DNA of 38,984 nt from an uncultured Nocardioides sp. (GCA_902805885.1 CADCUM010000078.1:51079-90062), one strand, 5' to 3'. Counted from the stretch's first letter, positions 25,387 to 32,801 are shown. Notes: generated from the letters alone by a model not told the origin. Numbers and translations: made by a program.

Positions 25387-27183
25387 GTGGGCGAGGACAC
25401 GGAGCTGCGCGGCTCGACCACGCGCGAAGGCTTCAAGGTCCTCGGGGTCGGGATCCGTCGCGAGCCTCGCGTCTTCGTCGTCGCCACGCTCGGGGCAGTG
25501 CTCTTCGGCGTCCTCACCGTGGCGGACGCCTGGGTCCTCGGCTGGTCCACCGACCACGTCCTGATCCCGGCGTTCGAGAACGGCGAGATCGGCACCGACA
25601 TGCTCGTGTGGGTCTTCGCGCTGTTCCTCGCCGTCGCCCTGCTGCGGGCGCTGGGCATCGTCGCGCGCCGCCTCGGCGGCGGGATCATGTACTACCGGAT
25701 GCAGTCCCACACGCGGCGTGCCGTCACCCGTCAATACCTCCGGCTGCCCATGGAGTGGCACCAGCGCCACCCCACCGGCCAGCTGCTCTCCAACGCCTAC
25801 TCCGACGTCGAGGCCGCCTGGGCGCCGATCATGCCCCTGCCCATGGCCCTGGGCACGGTGGTGATGATGGTGATCGCCGTCGTGCAGATGTTCATCGCCG
25901 ACGTGGTCATGGCTCTCGTGGGCCTGCTGGTCTTCCCCGCGGTCGTCCTCGCCAACCTCGTCTACCAGCGCTTCTCCTCCCCGCTGATGACCCGCGCCCA
26001 GGGACTGCGCGCGGAGGTCAGCGAGATCGCCCACGAGTCCTTCGACGGCGCGATGGTGGTCAAGACGCTGGGCCGCGAGACCGAGGAGACCGACCGGTTC
26101 CGGGCGAAGGCCCAGGAGCTGCGTGACGTCAACATCAGGGCCGGACGCATCCGGGCTGCGTTCGACCCCACGCTCGCGAGCCTCCCGAGCATCGGGGTGC
26201 TGGTCGTCCTCGCGGTGGGCGTCTCCCGGGTGATCAGCGGAGCCACCGACGCCGGCGACGTCGTCACGGTGGCCTACCTCCTCACGATCGTGTCGTTCCC
26301 CATCCGGGCGATCGGCTGGCTCCTCGGTGAGTTCCCGCGCTCCGTGGTGGGCTACCGCCGCGCCAAGGCCGTCATCGACGCGACCGGCGCCATGCCGTAC
26401 GGCGCGGCCGACCTGCCGCCCCGCTCCGAGGGCATCCACCTCGAGCTCGACGAGCTGCACTACTCCTACGAGCCCGAGGCCCCGCTGCTCACGGGCGTGA
26501 GCTTCCAGGTGCCGCCCGGCAGCACGGTGGCCGTCGTCGGACCGACGGCGTCGGGCAAGAGCACGCTGACCGCGCTCATGTCGCGCCTGGTCGACCCCGA
26601 CGGCGGTGCCGTGCGCGTCGACGGGATGGACCTGCGTGAGCTGCGACAGGGCGAGCTCGCGCGTGACGTGGCCCTCGTCCCGCAGACGGCGTTCCTCTTC
26701 GACGACACGGTCCGCGGCAACGTCACCCTCGGCGCCGACGTCCCCGACGAGGACGTGTGGGCCGCGCTCCGGACCGCCCAGGCGGACGGCTTCGTCGCCG
26801 CGCTCCCGTCGGGCCTGGACACCCAGCTGGGCGAGCGCGGCACCTCGCTGTCCGGCGGACAGCGGCAGCGGCTGTCACTCGCTCGCGCCCTCGTGCGGCG
26901 TCCCCGCCTGATGATCCTGGACGACGCGACCTCCGCCGTCGACCCCGAGGTCGAGGCCCGGATCCTCGCCTCCCTCCGCGACGACGTGTCGGGCTCGACG
27001 GCCTCGCTGGTCGTCGTGGCCTACCGCAAGGCCACGATCTCGCTGGCCGACCGGGTGGTCCACCTCGAGGGCGGCCGTGTCGCCGGGGAGGGCACGCACG
27101 CCGAGCTCCTCGAGTCGAGCCCTGACTACGCCCGCCTCGTCAACGCCTACGAGGTCGAGGCCGCCGAGGTGGACACCGCATGA
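25387..27183 (+). CDS. Heterodimeric ABC exporter, subunit with degenerate catalytic residues
   Basis: 598 aa from GTG 25387 (GAGGAGG 12 nt upstream). Six membrane helices (about residues 30-330) are fused to a nucleotide-binding domain. Walker A is GPTASGKST (K391) and the signature LSGGQRQRLSLARAL is canonical. Walker B ends LMILDD, so the catalytic Glu is Asp513, and the H-loop has Tyr546 (VVVAYRKAT) instead of His. These substitutions mark the non-hydrolysing site of heterodimeric exporters of the TM287/288, BmrCD and TmrAB kind. The partner is the next gene (4-nt ATGA overlap). The substrate is unknown; drug or lipid export is usual for the family. Confidence 0.92.
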   Translation: MGEDTELRGSTTREGFKVLGVGIRREPRVFVVATLGAVLFGVLTVADAWVLGWSTDHVLIPAFENGEIGTDMLVWVFALFLAVALLRALGIVARRLGGGIMYYRMQSHTRRAVTRQYLRLPMEWHQRHPTGQLLSNAYSDVEAAWAPIMPLPMALGTVVMMVIAVVQMFIADVVMALVGLLVFPAVVLANLVYQRFSSPLMTRAQGLRAEVSEIAHESFDGAMVVKTLGRETEETDRFRAKAQELRDVNIRAGRIRAAFDPTLASLPSIGVLVVLAVGVSRVISGATDAGDVVTVAYLLTIVSFPIRAIGWLLGEFPRSVVGYRRAKAVIDATGAMPYGAADLPPRSEGIHLELDELHYSYEPEAPLLTGVSFQVPPGSTVAVVGPTASGKSTLTALMSRLVDPDGGAVRVDGMDLRELRQGELARDVALVPQTAFLFDDTVRGNVTLGADVPDEDVWAALRTAQADGFVAALPSGLDTQLGERGTSLSGGQRQRLSLARALVRRPRLMILDDATSAVDPEVEARILASLRDDVSGSTASLVVVAYRKATISLADRVVHLEGGRVAGEGTHAELLESSPDYARLVNAYEVEAAEVDTA

Positions 27184-28985
27184 GCGCGACAAAGCCCAGC
27201 ACCGCCACCCGGATGGACACCGGCGAGGACATCAAGGCGATGGAGACCCTGCGGCTGGGGGTCAAGCACTCGCCCGAGCTGCGGGAGGGCATCGGCGTCA
27301 CGCTGCTCCTGGCGGTCGTCGCGTCGTGCGGGCAGATCGTGGTCCCGATCGCCGTGCAGCAGACCCTCGACCGCGGCCTCAACGGCCCCGACGGGCCGCA
27401 GCTCGGCTACGTCGCCTGGCTCGGGATCGCAGCGTTCGTCGCGATCGTCGTCACCAGCGTCGCGTCGTACGCCATGACGTCGCGGCTGTTCGCCACGTCC
27501 GAGCGGGGTCTCGCGACGCTGCGCACCAAGGCCTTCCGCCACGTCCACGACCTCCCGCTCCTGACGCAGAACACCGAGCGGCGCGGAGCCCTGGTGTCGC
27601 GGGTGACCACCGACGTCGACCAGGTGAGCCAGTTCCTGGTCTTCGGTGGGCTGATCTTCGTGGTGAGCGTCGGGCAGATCGTCGTCGCGACGGTCGTGAT
27701 GCTCCTCTACAGCTGGGAGCTGACCGTCGTCGTCTGGCTCTGCTTCGCGCCGCTGTTCTTGTCGCTGCGGTGGTTCCAGCAGCGGCTCTCGGCCGCCTAC
27801 ACGGTGGTCCGGCACCAGGTGGGCGTCCTGCTCGGAGCGATCTCCGAGCCGGTGGTGGGCGCGGCGGTCGTCCGGTCGTACGGCGTGGAGGGCCGCACCC
27901 AGCAGCGCATCGACGACGCCATCGACAGCTGGCAGAACGCCTACACGCACGCGCAGACCTACACCGTGGTGTCGTTCTCGCTGGGCGGCATCTCCGGCGG
28001 ACTGGCCAACGCCGGCGTGATCGTGGTCGGGGTGCTGCTCGGGTTCACCTCCGACATGACCCCGGGGCGGATCCTGGCGTTCGCGTTCCTGGTCACGCTC
28101 TTCGTGGGGCCTGTCCAGATGGGCACGCAGATCCTCACCGACGCCCAGAACGCGATCGCGAGCTGGCGCCGCACCCTGGGCATCCTCGAGACGCCGGGCG
28201 ACCTCGTCGACCCGGGTCCCGACGGCGTGACGCTCCCGCGCGGTCCGATCGACGTCACCTTCGACCACGTCTCGTTCGCCTACCCCGGCGGCCCGCCGGT
28301 GCTGGTCGACGTCGACCTGCGCATCGGGGCCGGCACCCGCGTCGCGATCGTGGGGGAGACCGGATCGGGGAAGTCGACGTTCGCCAAGCTGCTCACCCGG
28401 CTGATGGATCCCGTCGAGGGGGCGGTGCTCCTCGACGGCATCGACGTGCGGACCATCCGTCCCGAGTCGCTGCGACGCAGCGTCGTGCTGGTGCCCCAGG
28501 AGGGGTTCCTCTTCGACGACACCATCGCCGCCAACGTCCGCTACGGGCGGCTGGAGGCCACCGAGGAGGAGATCACGGCCTCCGCCCTCGAGCTCGGCCT
28601 GGACGACTGGCTCTCCGGCCTCCCTCGCGGCCTCGCGACCGAGGTCGGTCAGCGTGGCGAGCTGATGTCGGCGGGCGAGCGCCAGCTCGTGGCGTTGCTC
28701 CGCGCCCACCTGGCCGACCCCGACCTGCTGGTCCTGGACGAGGCGACGAGCGCGGTGGACCCGCAGCTGGAGATGCAGATCGGTCGAGCGCTCGAGCGGC
28801 TCATGCAGTCACGCACGTCGGTGACCATCGCCCACCGGCTCTCCACCGCGGAGAACGCGGACGAGGTGATCGTGGTCGACCGCGGGCGGGTCGTCCAGCG
28901 GGGACCGCACGCCCAGCTCGTCCAGGAGAGCGGCCGCCCCTATGCCGGGCTGCACGCCAGCTGGATCTCCCAGCACGGCGGCTGA
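27180..28985 (+). CDS. Heterodimeric ABC exporter, subunit with intact catalytic residues
   Basis: 601 aa with a six-helix membrane domain (about residues 35-335) and a C-terminal nucleotide-binding domain. Walker A is GETGSGKST (K398), Walker B LLVLDEATSAVD has the catalytic Glu521, and the H-loop TIAHRLST has His552. The signature motif is degenerate: M496-S-A-G-E500 where LSGGQ is expected. With the upstream subunit this gives one good ATP site (this Walker A/B and H-loop plus the partner LSGGQ) and one degenerate site. Membrane-domain motifs such as LVSRVTTDVDQVSQF are typical of type IV exporters. The stop lies in a small hairpin shared with the convergent SsgB gene. Confidence 0.93.
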   Translation: MSATKPSTATRMDTGEDIKAMETLRLGVKHSPELREGIGVTLLLAVVASCGQIVVPIAVQQTLDRGLNGPDGPQLGYVAWLGIAAFVAIVVTSVASYAMTSRLFATSERGLATLRTKAFRHVHDLPLLTQNTERRGALVSRVTTDVDQVSQFLVFGGLIFVVSVGQIVVATVVMLLYSWELTVVVWLCFAPLFLSLRWFQQRLSAAYTVVRHQVGVLLGAISEPVVGAAVVRSYGVEGRTQQRIDDAIDSWQNAYTHAQTYTVVSFSLGGISGGLANAGVIVVGVLLGFTSDMTPGRILAFAFLVTLFVGPVQMGTQILTDAQNAIASWRRTLGILETPGDLVDPGPDGVTLPRGPIDVTFDHVSFAYPGGPPVLVDVDLRIGAGTRVAIVGETGSGKSTFAKLLTRLMDPVEGAVLLDGIDVRTIRPESLRRSVVLVPQEGFLFDDTIAANVRYGRLEATEEEITASALELGLDDWLSGLPRGLATEVGQRGELMSAGERQLVALLRAHLADPDLLVLDEATSAVDPQLEMQIGRALERLMQSRTSVTIAHRLSTAENADEVIVVDRGRVVQRGPHAQLVQESGRPYAGLHASWISQHGG

Positions 28986-29005
28986 GCGCGAGGGGTTCGG
29001 CTCAG
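28982..29005. terminator. Weak hairpin across two convergent stop codons
   Basis: CTGAGC (28982-28987) and GCTCAG (29000-29005) pair around a 12-nt loop. The arms carry the TGA of the ABC gene and the TCA (stop) of the SsgB-like gene. Six base pairs only. Confidence 0.3.
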
Positions 29006-29436
29006 GCGCCGAGGATCTGCATGAGCAGCATGTCGACGTCGAGGTGACCCGACTCCAGGCCGGCCGGGACCAGCGCCGTCGTGCGGGCGACGAAGTCGCT
29101 GAGCTCGGTGCTGCGCGCCTGCAGGACCAGGTGCCCGTCCGGGGAGCTGAGCTCGACCTCGACGACCGCCCGTCCGTTCTCCCCGATCGCGGGGGCCACG
29201 CGGACGTCGCCGTCGCCGGCCGGCCGGCCGACGCCCTGCACGAGCAGGTCGCGCCCGAAGGTCCAGGTGAGGTCGCCCTCACCGGTGATGAAGGTCATCG
29301 TCACGGCGTACGGGTCGCTCTGGCGGTAGGCCAGGACCGTGTCGATCTGGTGCCGGTGCCCCTCGACGTCCACACACTCGAGTGTGAGGTCCACCGCGAC
29401 GTCGGCAACGGTGCGCTCGCTTCCGGACCTGTTCAT
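29002..29436 (-). CDS. ssgB: SsgA-family (SsgB-like) sporulation/cell division regulator
   Basis: 144 aa. The core CVDVEGHRHQIDTVLAYRQSDPYAVTMTF, then LTWTFGRDLLVQGV and GDGDVRVAP, matches the SsgA-like protein family. These actinobacterial proteins help place FtsZ and control septation; SsgB is the archetype found even in non-sporulating genera. I start at ATG 29436, which has GAGAGG about 8 nt upstream; a longer frame to 29499 adds 21 residues with no homology-like character. A lone family member fits the SsgB type rather than the larger SsgA-G set of Streptomyces. It converges with the ABC exporter operon. Confidence 0.88.
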   Translation of the reverse strand: MNRSGSERTVADVAVDLTLECVDVEGHRHQIDTVLAYRQSDPYAVTMTFITGEGDLTWTFGRDLLVQGVGRPAGDGDVRVAPAIGENGRAVVEVELSSPDGHLVLQARSTELSDFVARTTALVPAGLESGHLDVDMLLMQILGA

Positions 29437-29584
29437 CGGGGATCCTCTCGGGCTGTGGGGAAGTGCTTCAGTTGTGCAACGAGCGGTAACGGAATCCATG
29501 ACGGATGTCCCGCACCTGTCCAGACCACCGGTCCGCGTCGCTGCGGGAGCGCGCGGGACCGCGCTCGCTCTTGGGTGCTGGCGC

Positions 29585-29590
29585 TAGGGT
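29585..29590 (+). promoter_or_regulatory. -10 box TAGGGT of the PGPGW gene, leaderless spacing
   Basis: TAGGGT ends 6 nt before ATG 29597, with no Shine-Dalgarno. Confidence 0.6.
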
Positions 29591-29596
29591 CGGGCC

Positions 29597-30088
29597 ATGA
29601 CCGGCGCCGCCAAGCGGATCGTGCTCGAGACCCTCGGCTGGGTGCTGCTCCTCGTCGGGATCGCGGCGATCTTCCTTCCCGGGCCGGGGCTGCTGGGGAT
29701 CTTCGCCGGGCTGGCGCTGCTCTCGCAGCAGTACGACTGGGCCGAGCGGCGCGTCGAGCCCGTACGGATCCGTGCGCTGCGGGGTGCGGCCGAGGGTGTG
29801 GAGACCTGGCCGCGCATCGTGGCGTCGGTGCTGGGAGCCTTGCTCCTCATGGCCTTCGGGGTGCTCTGGATCCTCAGCCCGCCGGCACCGGGATGGTGGC
29901 CGCTCGACGACTCCTGGTGGCTGCCGGGAGGAATCTGGACCGGCGTCACCCAGGTCGTGTCCGGCATCATCGCCCTGGCGCTGATCGTCTACTCCTACCG
30001 TCGCTTCCACGGCAAGCCCGAGGCCGTCGAGGCCCTCGAACGCTCCCGGTCCACGGCCGATGCCGAGTCCCACGCACGCATGCGTTAG
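29597..30088 (+). CDS. PGPGW/TIGR02611-type membrane protein
   Basis: 163 aa. The N-terminal hydrophobic segment LGWVLLLVGIAAIFLPGPGLL carries the LPGPG motif typical of the PGPGW transmembrane family, followed by FAGLALLSQQYDWAERRVEP. Two further helices lie at about residues 75-95 and 110-135, and the C-terminus is charged (SYRRFHGKPEAVEALERS). These small actinobacterial membrane proteins have no known role. It is transcribed from a leaderless promoter. tRNA-Val starts 22 nt after its stop. Confidence 0.82.
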   Translation: MTGAAKRIVLETLGWVLLLVGIAAIFLPGPGLLGIFAGLALLSQQYDWAERRVEPVRIRALRGAAEGVETWPRIVASVLGALLLMAFGVLWILSPPAPGWWPLDDSWWLPGGIWTGVTQVVSGIIALALIVYSYRRFHGKPEAVEALERSRSTADAESHARMR

Positions 30089-30109
30089 AGTTCCCCGGCA
30101 CCGCTCAGC

Positions 30110-30184
30110 GGGCGATTGGCGCAGTGGTAGCGCGCTTCGTTCACACCGAAGAGGTCACTGGTTCGAACCCAGTATCGCCCACCA
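30110..30184 (+). tRNA. tRNA-Val (anticodon CAC), CCA encoded
   Basis: The acceptor arms GGGCGAT (30110-30116) and ATCGCCC (30174-30180) pair perfectly and are followed by A-CCA. The anticodon stem CTTCG/CGAAG encloses the loop TTCACAC, giving anticodon CAC (valine, GUG codons). The T arm CTGG-TTCGAAC-CCAG and a D arm GGCGCAGTGGTAGCGC are present. A 14-bp terminator hairpin follows 9 nt downstream. Everything downstream for 2.3 kb looks eroded, and tRNA 3' ends are common integration sites. Confidence 0.97.
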
Positions 30185-30192
30185 GACACATA

Positions 30193-30231
30193 CAGCCCCT
30201 GACCTGCGACGTAGCAGGCAGGGGCTGTTTA
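30193..30231 (+). terminator. Rho-independent terminator after tRNA-Val
   Basis: CAGCCCCTG-A-CCTGC pairs with GCAGG-CAGGGGCTG (14 bp with one bulged A, loop GACGTA) and is followed by TTTAT. It is the only hairpin in the window with a T-rich tail. Confidence 0.88.
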
Positions 30232-30389
30232 TATGGCGGATCGTGCCCGACATGTGTCCGACCCCTCCGATTGAAGCGGCCCCCGACGGAGTAGTGAGCA
30301 CCGGCCGAGGGCCTAGCTCACAGCGCTGACGAGCTGCAGACCATGACCACATATCCCAACCGTCCGCCGAGAAGCGCTGCCGCACCTGT

Positions 30390-30422
30390 CCTGCTGCCAG
30401 GGCCCAAGGGCCTGACGGCAGG
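30390..30422. repeat. Imperfect inverted repeat, about 14 bp
   Basis: CCTGCTGCCAGGGCCC and GGGCCTGACGGCAGG pair with one mismatch and one bulge around an AA centre. It could be a terminator; no gene obviously ends here. Confidence 0.5.
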
Positions 30423-30634
30423 CTCTAGATCAAGATGATGCGAGGGCGTTGCGGGGCCGGGGCCGTTGTGGAGGTCCGGTACATCAACGACCGAGCGGAC
30501 CCGCAAGGACGCGTGAGGACAGTTCTCACCTTGATTCCGTGGGTCGCGCAGGCACGCCCTTCGGTAGCCAGAGTCTCCACATCAGGTCGAGAGTCACGAA
30601 AAAGATCAACCACGTGAGGGATATGACGACGCCC

Positions 30635-30672
30635 AGGGTCTCGGGTCCCTGAGCGGTTCTGCGGTTGAGACA
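30635..30672. repeat. TCTCGGGT-loop hairpin repeat, copy 1
   Basis: Stem CAGGG/CCCTG with the 8-nt loop TCTCGGGT (30635-30652). The 3' flank GCGGTTCTGCGGTTGAGAC is nearly the same as in copy 2 at 30943. The stem bases differ from copy 2 in a compensatory way. Confidence 0.6.
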
Positions 30673-30933
30673 AGCAGGGGCTGAACCATGACGCGGTGTT
30701 CGACATGGTCTAGCCCAAGTGGCGCGCCGCCGTGGACAGCAGGTGGACAACGCGGGATGTGGCGCGCTCCTGTCGCCGATCCGGCATACCGTCGATACAT
30801 CCGGTGGCCACGAGGGGAGTCACCGGGGCGTGTACAGCGTCATCGCCCTACCCGTGATAGAACTGCGCGCAGCCGCCGCGATCATGCATCCCCCGTCATG
30901 GTCGCGGCGGCCTCTTGCTGCGTCGACACAGAC

Positions 30934-30981
30934 AGAACCCCCCACGGTCTCGGGTCCGTGAAGGGGTTCTGCTGTTGAGAG
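30934..30981. repeat. TCTCGGGT-loop hairpin repeat, copy 2
   Basis: Inner stem CACGG/CCGTG around the same loop TCTCGGGT, extended by an outer 8-bp stem AGAACCCC/GGGGTTCT (30934-30941 with 30963-30970). The downstream flank GCTGTTGAGAG matches copy 1. A partial third match to the 5' half lies at 31629-31645. Confidence 0.65.
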
Positions 30982-31221
30982 GGTGGCCAGTGCCCGGCGC
31001 ACCCCCACAGGAGCGCCGGACTTACCCCTCTTGCCCTTCGGACGGTAGAGCCCGAGGGTTGCTCGCGCCACGCGCTTCGACCAACCTCCATGCGCCCTTG
31101 ATCGAACACGTCGGGGGCGCAGAGTCAGACCCCGCCGAAGCGCGTCCCGAGGACGAGCGGCAGGACTCTTTGCGACTGAAGCAATCGACTTGCCTCGGTG
31201 GGCGAGCGCGCATCCTGAGCG

Positions 31222-31312
31222 CTAGCGTCGCTGGCGGCGCGTACCTCTTGAGAGAGAATTCCGTCGCGCCCAACGCCCGCGCGGCGGACATGGTCCCGCC
31301 GCGTGGGCGTTG
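31222..31312. repeat. Direct repeat with 17-bp hairpin, copy 1
   Basis: It begins CTAGCGTCG followed by GGCGGCGC and ends in a hairpin: CAACGCCC-G-CGCGGCGG, loop ACATGGTC, CCGCCGCG-T-GGGCGTTG (31271-31312). The start lies exactly 200 bp before the start of copy 2. Confidence 0.7.
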
Positions 31313-31421
31313 CATGTCAGCTCAGGGGTACGACAGCCCAGGTGCTGGGGCGCTCCTCAAGTGTTCAAGCACCTTGCCGAAACCTCCGCGCTGCGTACCG
31401 AGCGGAGCAACGCATGAGGCC

Positions 31422-31525
31422 CTAGCGTCGAGGGTGGCGCAAATTGCTCGGGAGGGACTCGGGTTTCTTCTCTTGCGCCCAACGCCCACGCTGGCTTGTG
31501 TCACCACCACACCGCGTGGGCGTTG
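31422..31525. repeat. Direct repeat with 12-bp hairpin, copy 2
   Basis: It begins CTAGCGTCG followed by GGTGGCGC and ends in a hairpin: CAACGCCCACGC (31480-31491) with GCGTGGGCGTTG (31514-31525), and a small inner GTGT/ACAC stem. The stem base is kept relative to copy 1 while the loop differs completely. Confidence 0.7.
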
Positions 31526-31543
31526 TATCGGACCGTGAAGCTC

Positions 31544-31578
31544 GCCCGCGGACAATTGGGGGCGGAATGTCCGCGGGC
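31544..31578. terminator. 11-bp perfect hairpin, possible terminator
   Basis: GCCCGCGGACA (31544-31554) and TGTCCGCGGGC (31568-31578) with a 13-nt loop. It follows copy 2 of the CAACGCCC repeat by 18 nt. No gene clearly ends here. Confidence 0.45.
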
Positions 31579-31782
31579 GGCTTGCCCTACCTGACCGCCA
31601 TCGCCCCCACGGCGCTGAGCGGCTGGGCGAACCCCCTACGGTCTCGGTGCATATGCCGAGCACGCCGGAGTCGGACTGGGAGATGCGCGTTGAGTTGCCA
31701 CCCGGCGCGGGCTACTACGCCATGCAGGCGAGTCGGTCGGCCTCACGGACCGTGTGTGTCCGCAGCGCTTGGATGGGCACCG

Positions 31783-31908
31783 TTGGTCGAGCACAGGCCA
31801 CGCGTAGGCGATGAGGAACGCGACCGCGAGGAGCAGGAGCGGCACTTCGGCACGCCGTTCCCAGCGCTGGACTCGCGTCATGTGCGGAGTCCAGGATTCC
31901 TCAGCCAT
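31783..31908 (-). pseudogene. N-terminal fragment of a potassium channel family gene
   Basis: From ATG 31908 on the minus strand the frame reads MTRVQRWERRAEVPLLLLAV and FLIAYAWPVLD. This looks like the N-terminal cytoplasmic segment and first helix of actinobacterial voltage-gated-type K+ channels ('RWERR-x-E-x-P-L...AYA-x-P-V-L'). After about 42 residues the similarity stops and the frame becomes Ser/Arg/Pro-rich with no further helices and no selectivity filter. It is therefore probably a truncated remnant. The family call is from memory of the motif and needs a search. Confidence 0.5.
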
Positions 31909-32002
31909 GCCGGGCACCATAACCGGATCGGCTGACTCCTATGGGCAGTCGGTGAGGGCGGTCCCGCGGCTCGCAGACCGGAGGACAGGAGCGTCGGGGC
32001 TG

Positions 32003-32221
32003 TTGCATCAGCATGAAGTTGTCGCTGATGGTCGACCCGTCGTCTGCCTTCATGGCGACCGTGCAGCACGAGCCGGCCCGCTTCGGGGTCTGCCAGTCCT
32101 GAATGAACTGACCGGCCGTCACGTCGTACAGGGAGCGGTTGCCGCCGGTGGTCACCAGTTCGACGGCATCGGTGACCGGCTCCGCCGTTACGTCGAGCGC
32201 AACGGCGAGGACGTCGGCCGT
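32003..32221 (-). pseudogene. C-terminal fragment of a PxKF-domain surface protein
   Basis: A minus-strand frame reads SLYDVTAGQFIQDWQTPK, AGSCCTVAMKADDGSTISD and NFML. This matches the end of PxKF domains found at the C-terminus of secreted actinobacterial Ig-like or YVTN-type proteins ('YD-x-TAGQ-x-I-x-x-W-x-TPK-x-AGSC...DGS...F-x-L'). Upstream the frame gives only a short valine-rich stretch and no signal peptide, and downstream it runs on without the usual stop, so the gene is broken at both ends. A search with the fragment would settle it. Confidence 0.55.
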
Positions 32222-32407
32222 GCGCAGGTCGACCTCGGCATGGTCAGGGTCGACGTCTACGACCACGACCCGTTCCGGCGCACGCGCGACTACCAGCGTG
32301 TCCAGGCCGACGCCCGCCAGGACGTCCGTGGCGGCTCGCGCTGTTGCTGGTGACGTTCGACTGGTCCGGGCGCCGATCCGGCAGCACATGAATGAGACCC
32401 GACGGCC

Positions 32408-32460
32408 CTGGGTACGATCCAGGACGGTCCGTCGCCTCGGGGGCGAGGCGCCGTACCCAG
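32408..32460. repeat. Branched inverted-repeat structure
   Basis: Outer stem CTGGGTACG (32408-32416) with CGTACCCAG (32452-32460), 9 bp perfect. Nested inside is CGCCTCG (32433-32439), loop GGGG, CGAGGCG (32444-32450). It directly abuts the terminator hairpin at 32460. Confidence 0.5.
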
Positions 32461-32492
32461 GTCCCGCCGGTCAAGCAGCGGCCGGCGGGACC
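32460..32492 (-). terminator. 11-bp perfect hairpin after the 99-aa gene
   Basis: GGTCCCGCCGG (32460-32470) and CCGGCGGGACC (32482-32492), loop 11 nt, located 9 nt past the stop of the minus-strand gene at 32502. Confidence 0.75.
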
Positions 32493-32501
32493 ATGCTCCC
32501 G

Positions 32502-32801
32502 TCAGTCCCCCGGGTGGACCTCGTCGGTGTCCTCCCAGATGAGGTCGCCGGGGAAGGTGTCGAGGAAGCGCGTGCCCGGGGTCCGGCCCCACGCGACGCT
32601 GCCCCACCAGCCCCCCTGCACGTCCTGGGACCACTTGCGCAGCACGCCGCGGTGCCACTCACCGTCCACCTGCACAAGGACGTCGGGACGCTCGTCCGCC
32701 GCGTAGACGTGACGGACCCGCAGCTGCAGGGCCGTGGGGCGCGGCGTGTCGCGACCCGCCTGGACAGGCACCCGGATGGCGTTGACGGGCAAGCCCCCCA
32801 T
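32502..32801 (-). CDS. 99-aa conserved-looking hypothetical protein
   Basis: Small soluble protein rich in tryptophan: VRHVYAADERPDVLVQVDGE, then WHRGVLRKWSQDVQGGWWGS, GRTPGTRFLDTFPGDLIWED. The alternating hydrophobic/polar pattern suggests a small beta barrel, but I do not recognise a named family. ATG 32801 has GGGAGG 4 nt upstream, and a strong hairpin follows the stop, so it has the marks of a real single-gene unit. Codon use returns to that of the core genes, which places the right-hand edge of the eroded region near 32.5 kb. Confidence 0.72.
   Translation of the reverse strand: MGGLPVNAIRVPVQAGRDTPRPTALQLRVRHVYAADERPDVLVQVDGEWHRGVLRKWSQDVQGGWWGSVAWGRTPGTRFLDTFPGDLIWEDTDEVHPGD

Larger units (their letters stand above)
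30232..32501. other. Hairpin-rich region without intact genes downstream of tRNA-Val
   Basis: About 2.3 kb with no open frame that looks like a complete gene. GC is visibly lower than the flanks, with tracts such as CACGAAAAAGATCAAC. It holds two classes of repeated hairpin (30635 and 30934; 31222 and 31422), several single hairpins (30390, 31544, 32408), and two minus-strand gene fragments. Short frames exist in all phases but have neither codon bias nor ribosome binding sites that convince. It is best read as an eroded mobile or accessory insertion at a tRNA locus, possibly with small structured RNAs. Confidence 0.6.

Noticed and set aside
30820..31071. Small minus-strand frame containing RATLGLYRPKGKRGKSG
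   Set aside because: It runs through the TCTCGGGT hairpin repeat, and the equivalent frame in the other copy is shifted by an indel, so coding is unlikely.
30635..31525. CRISPR array
   Set aside because: The repeats occur in only two clear copies per family, with unequal spacing and divergent sequence. There are no cas genes.
30110..32501. Intact integrative element with att repeats at tRNA-Val
   Set aside because: I looked for a second copy of the tRNA 3' end (GGTTCGAACCCAG or CAGTATCGCCC) across the region and found none, and there is no integrase frame. Only a scar can be proposed.
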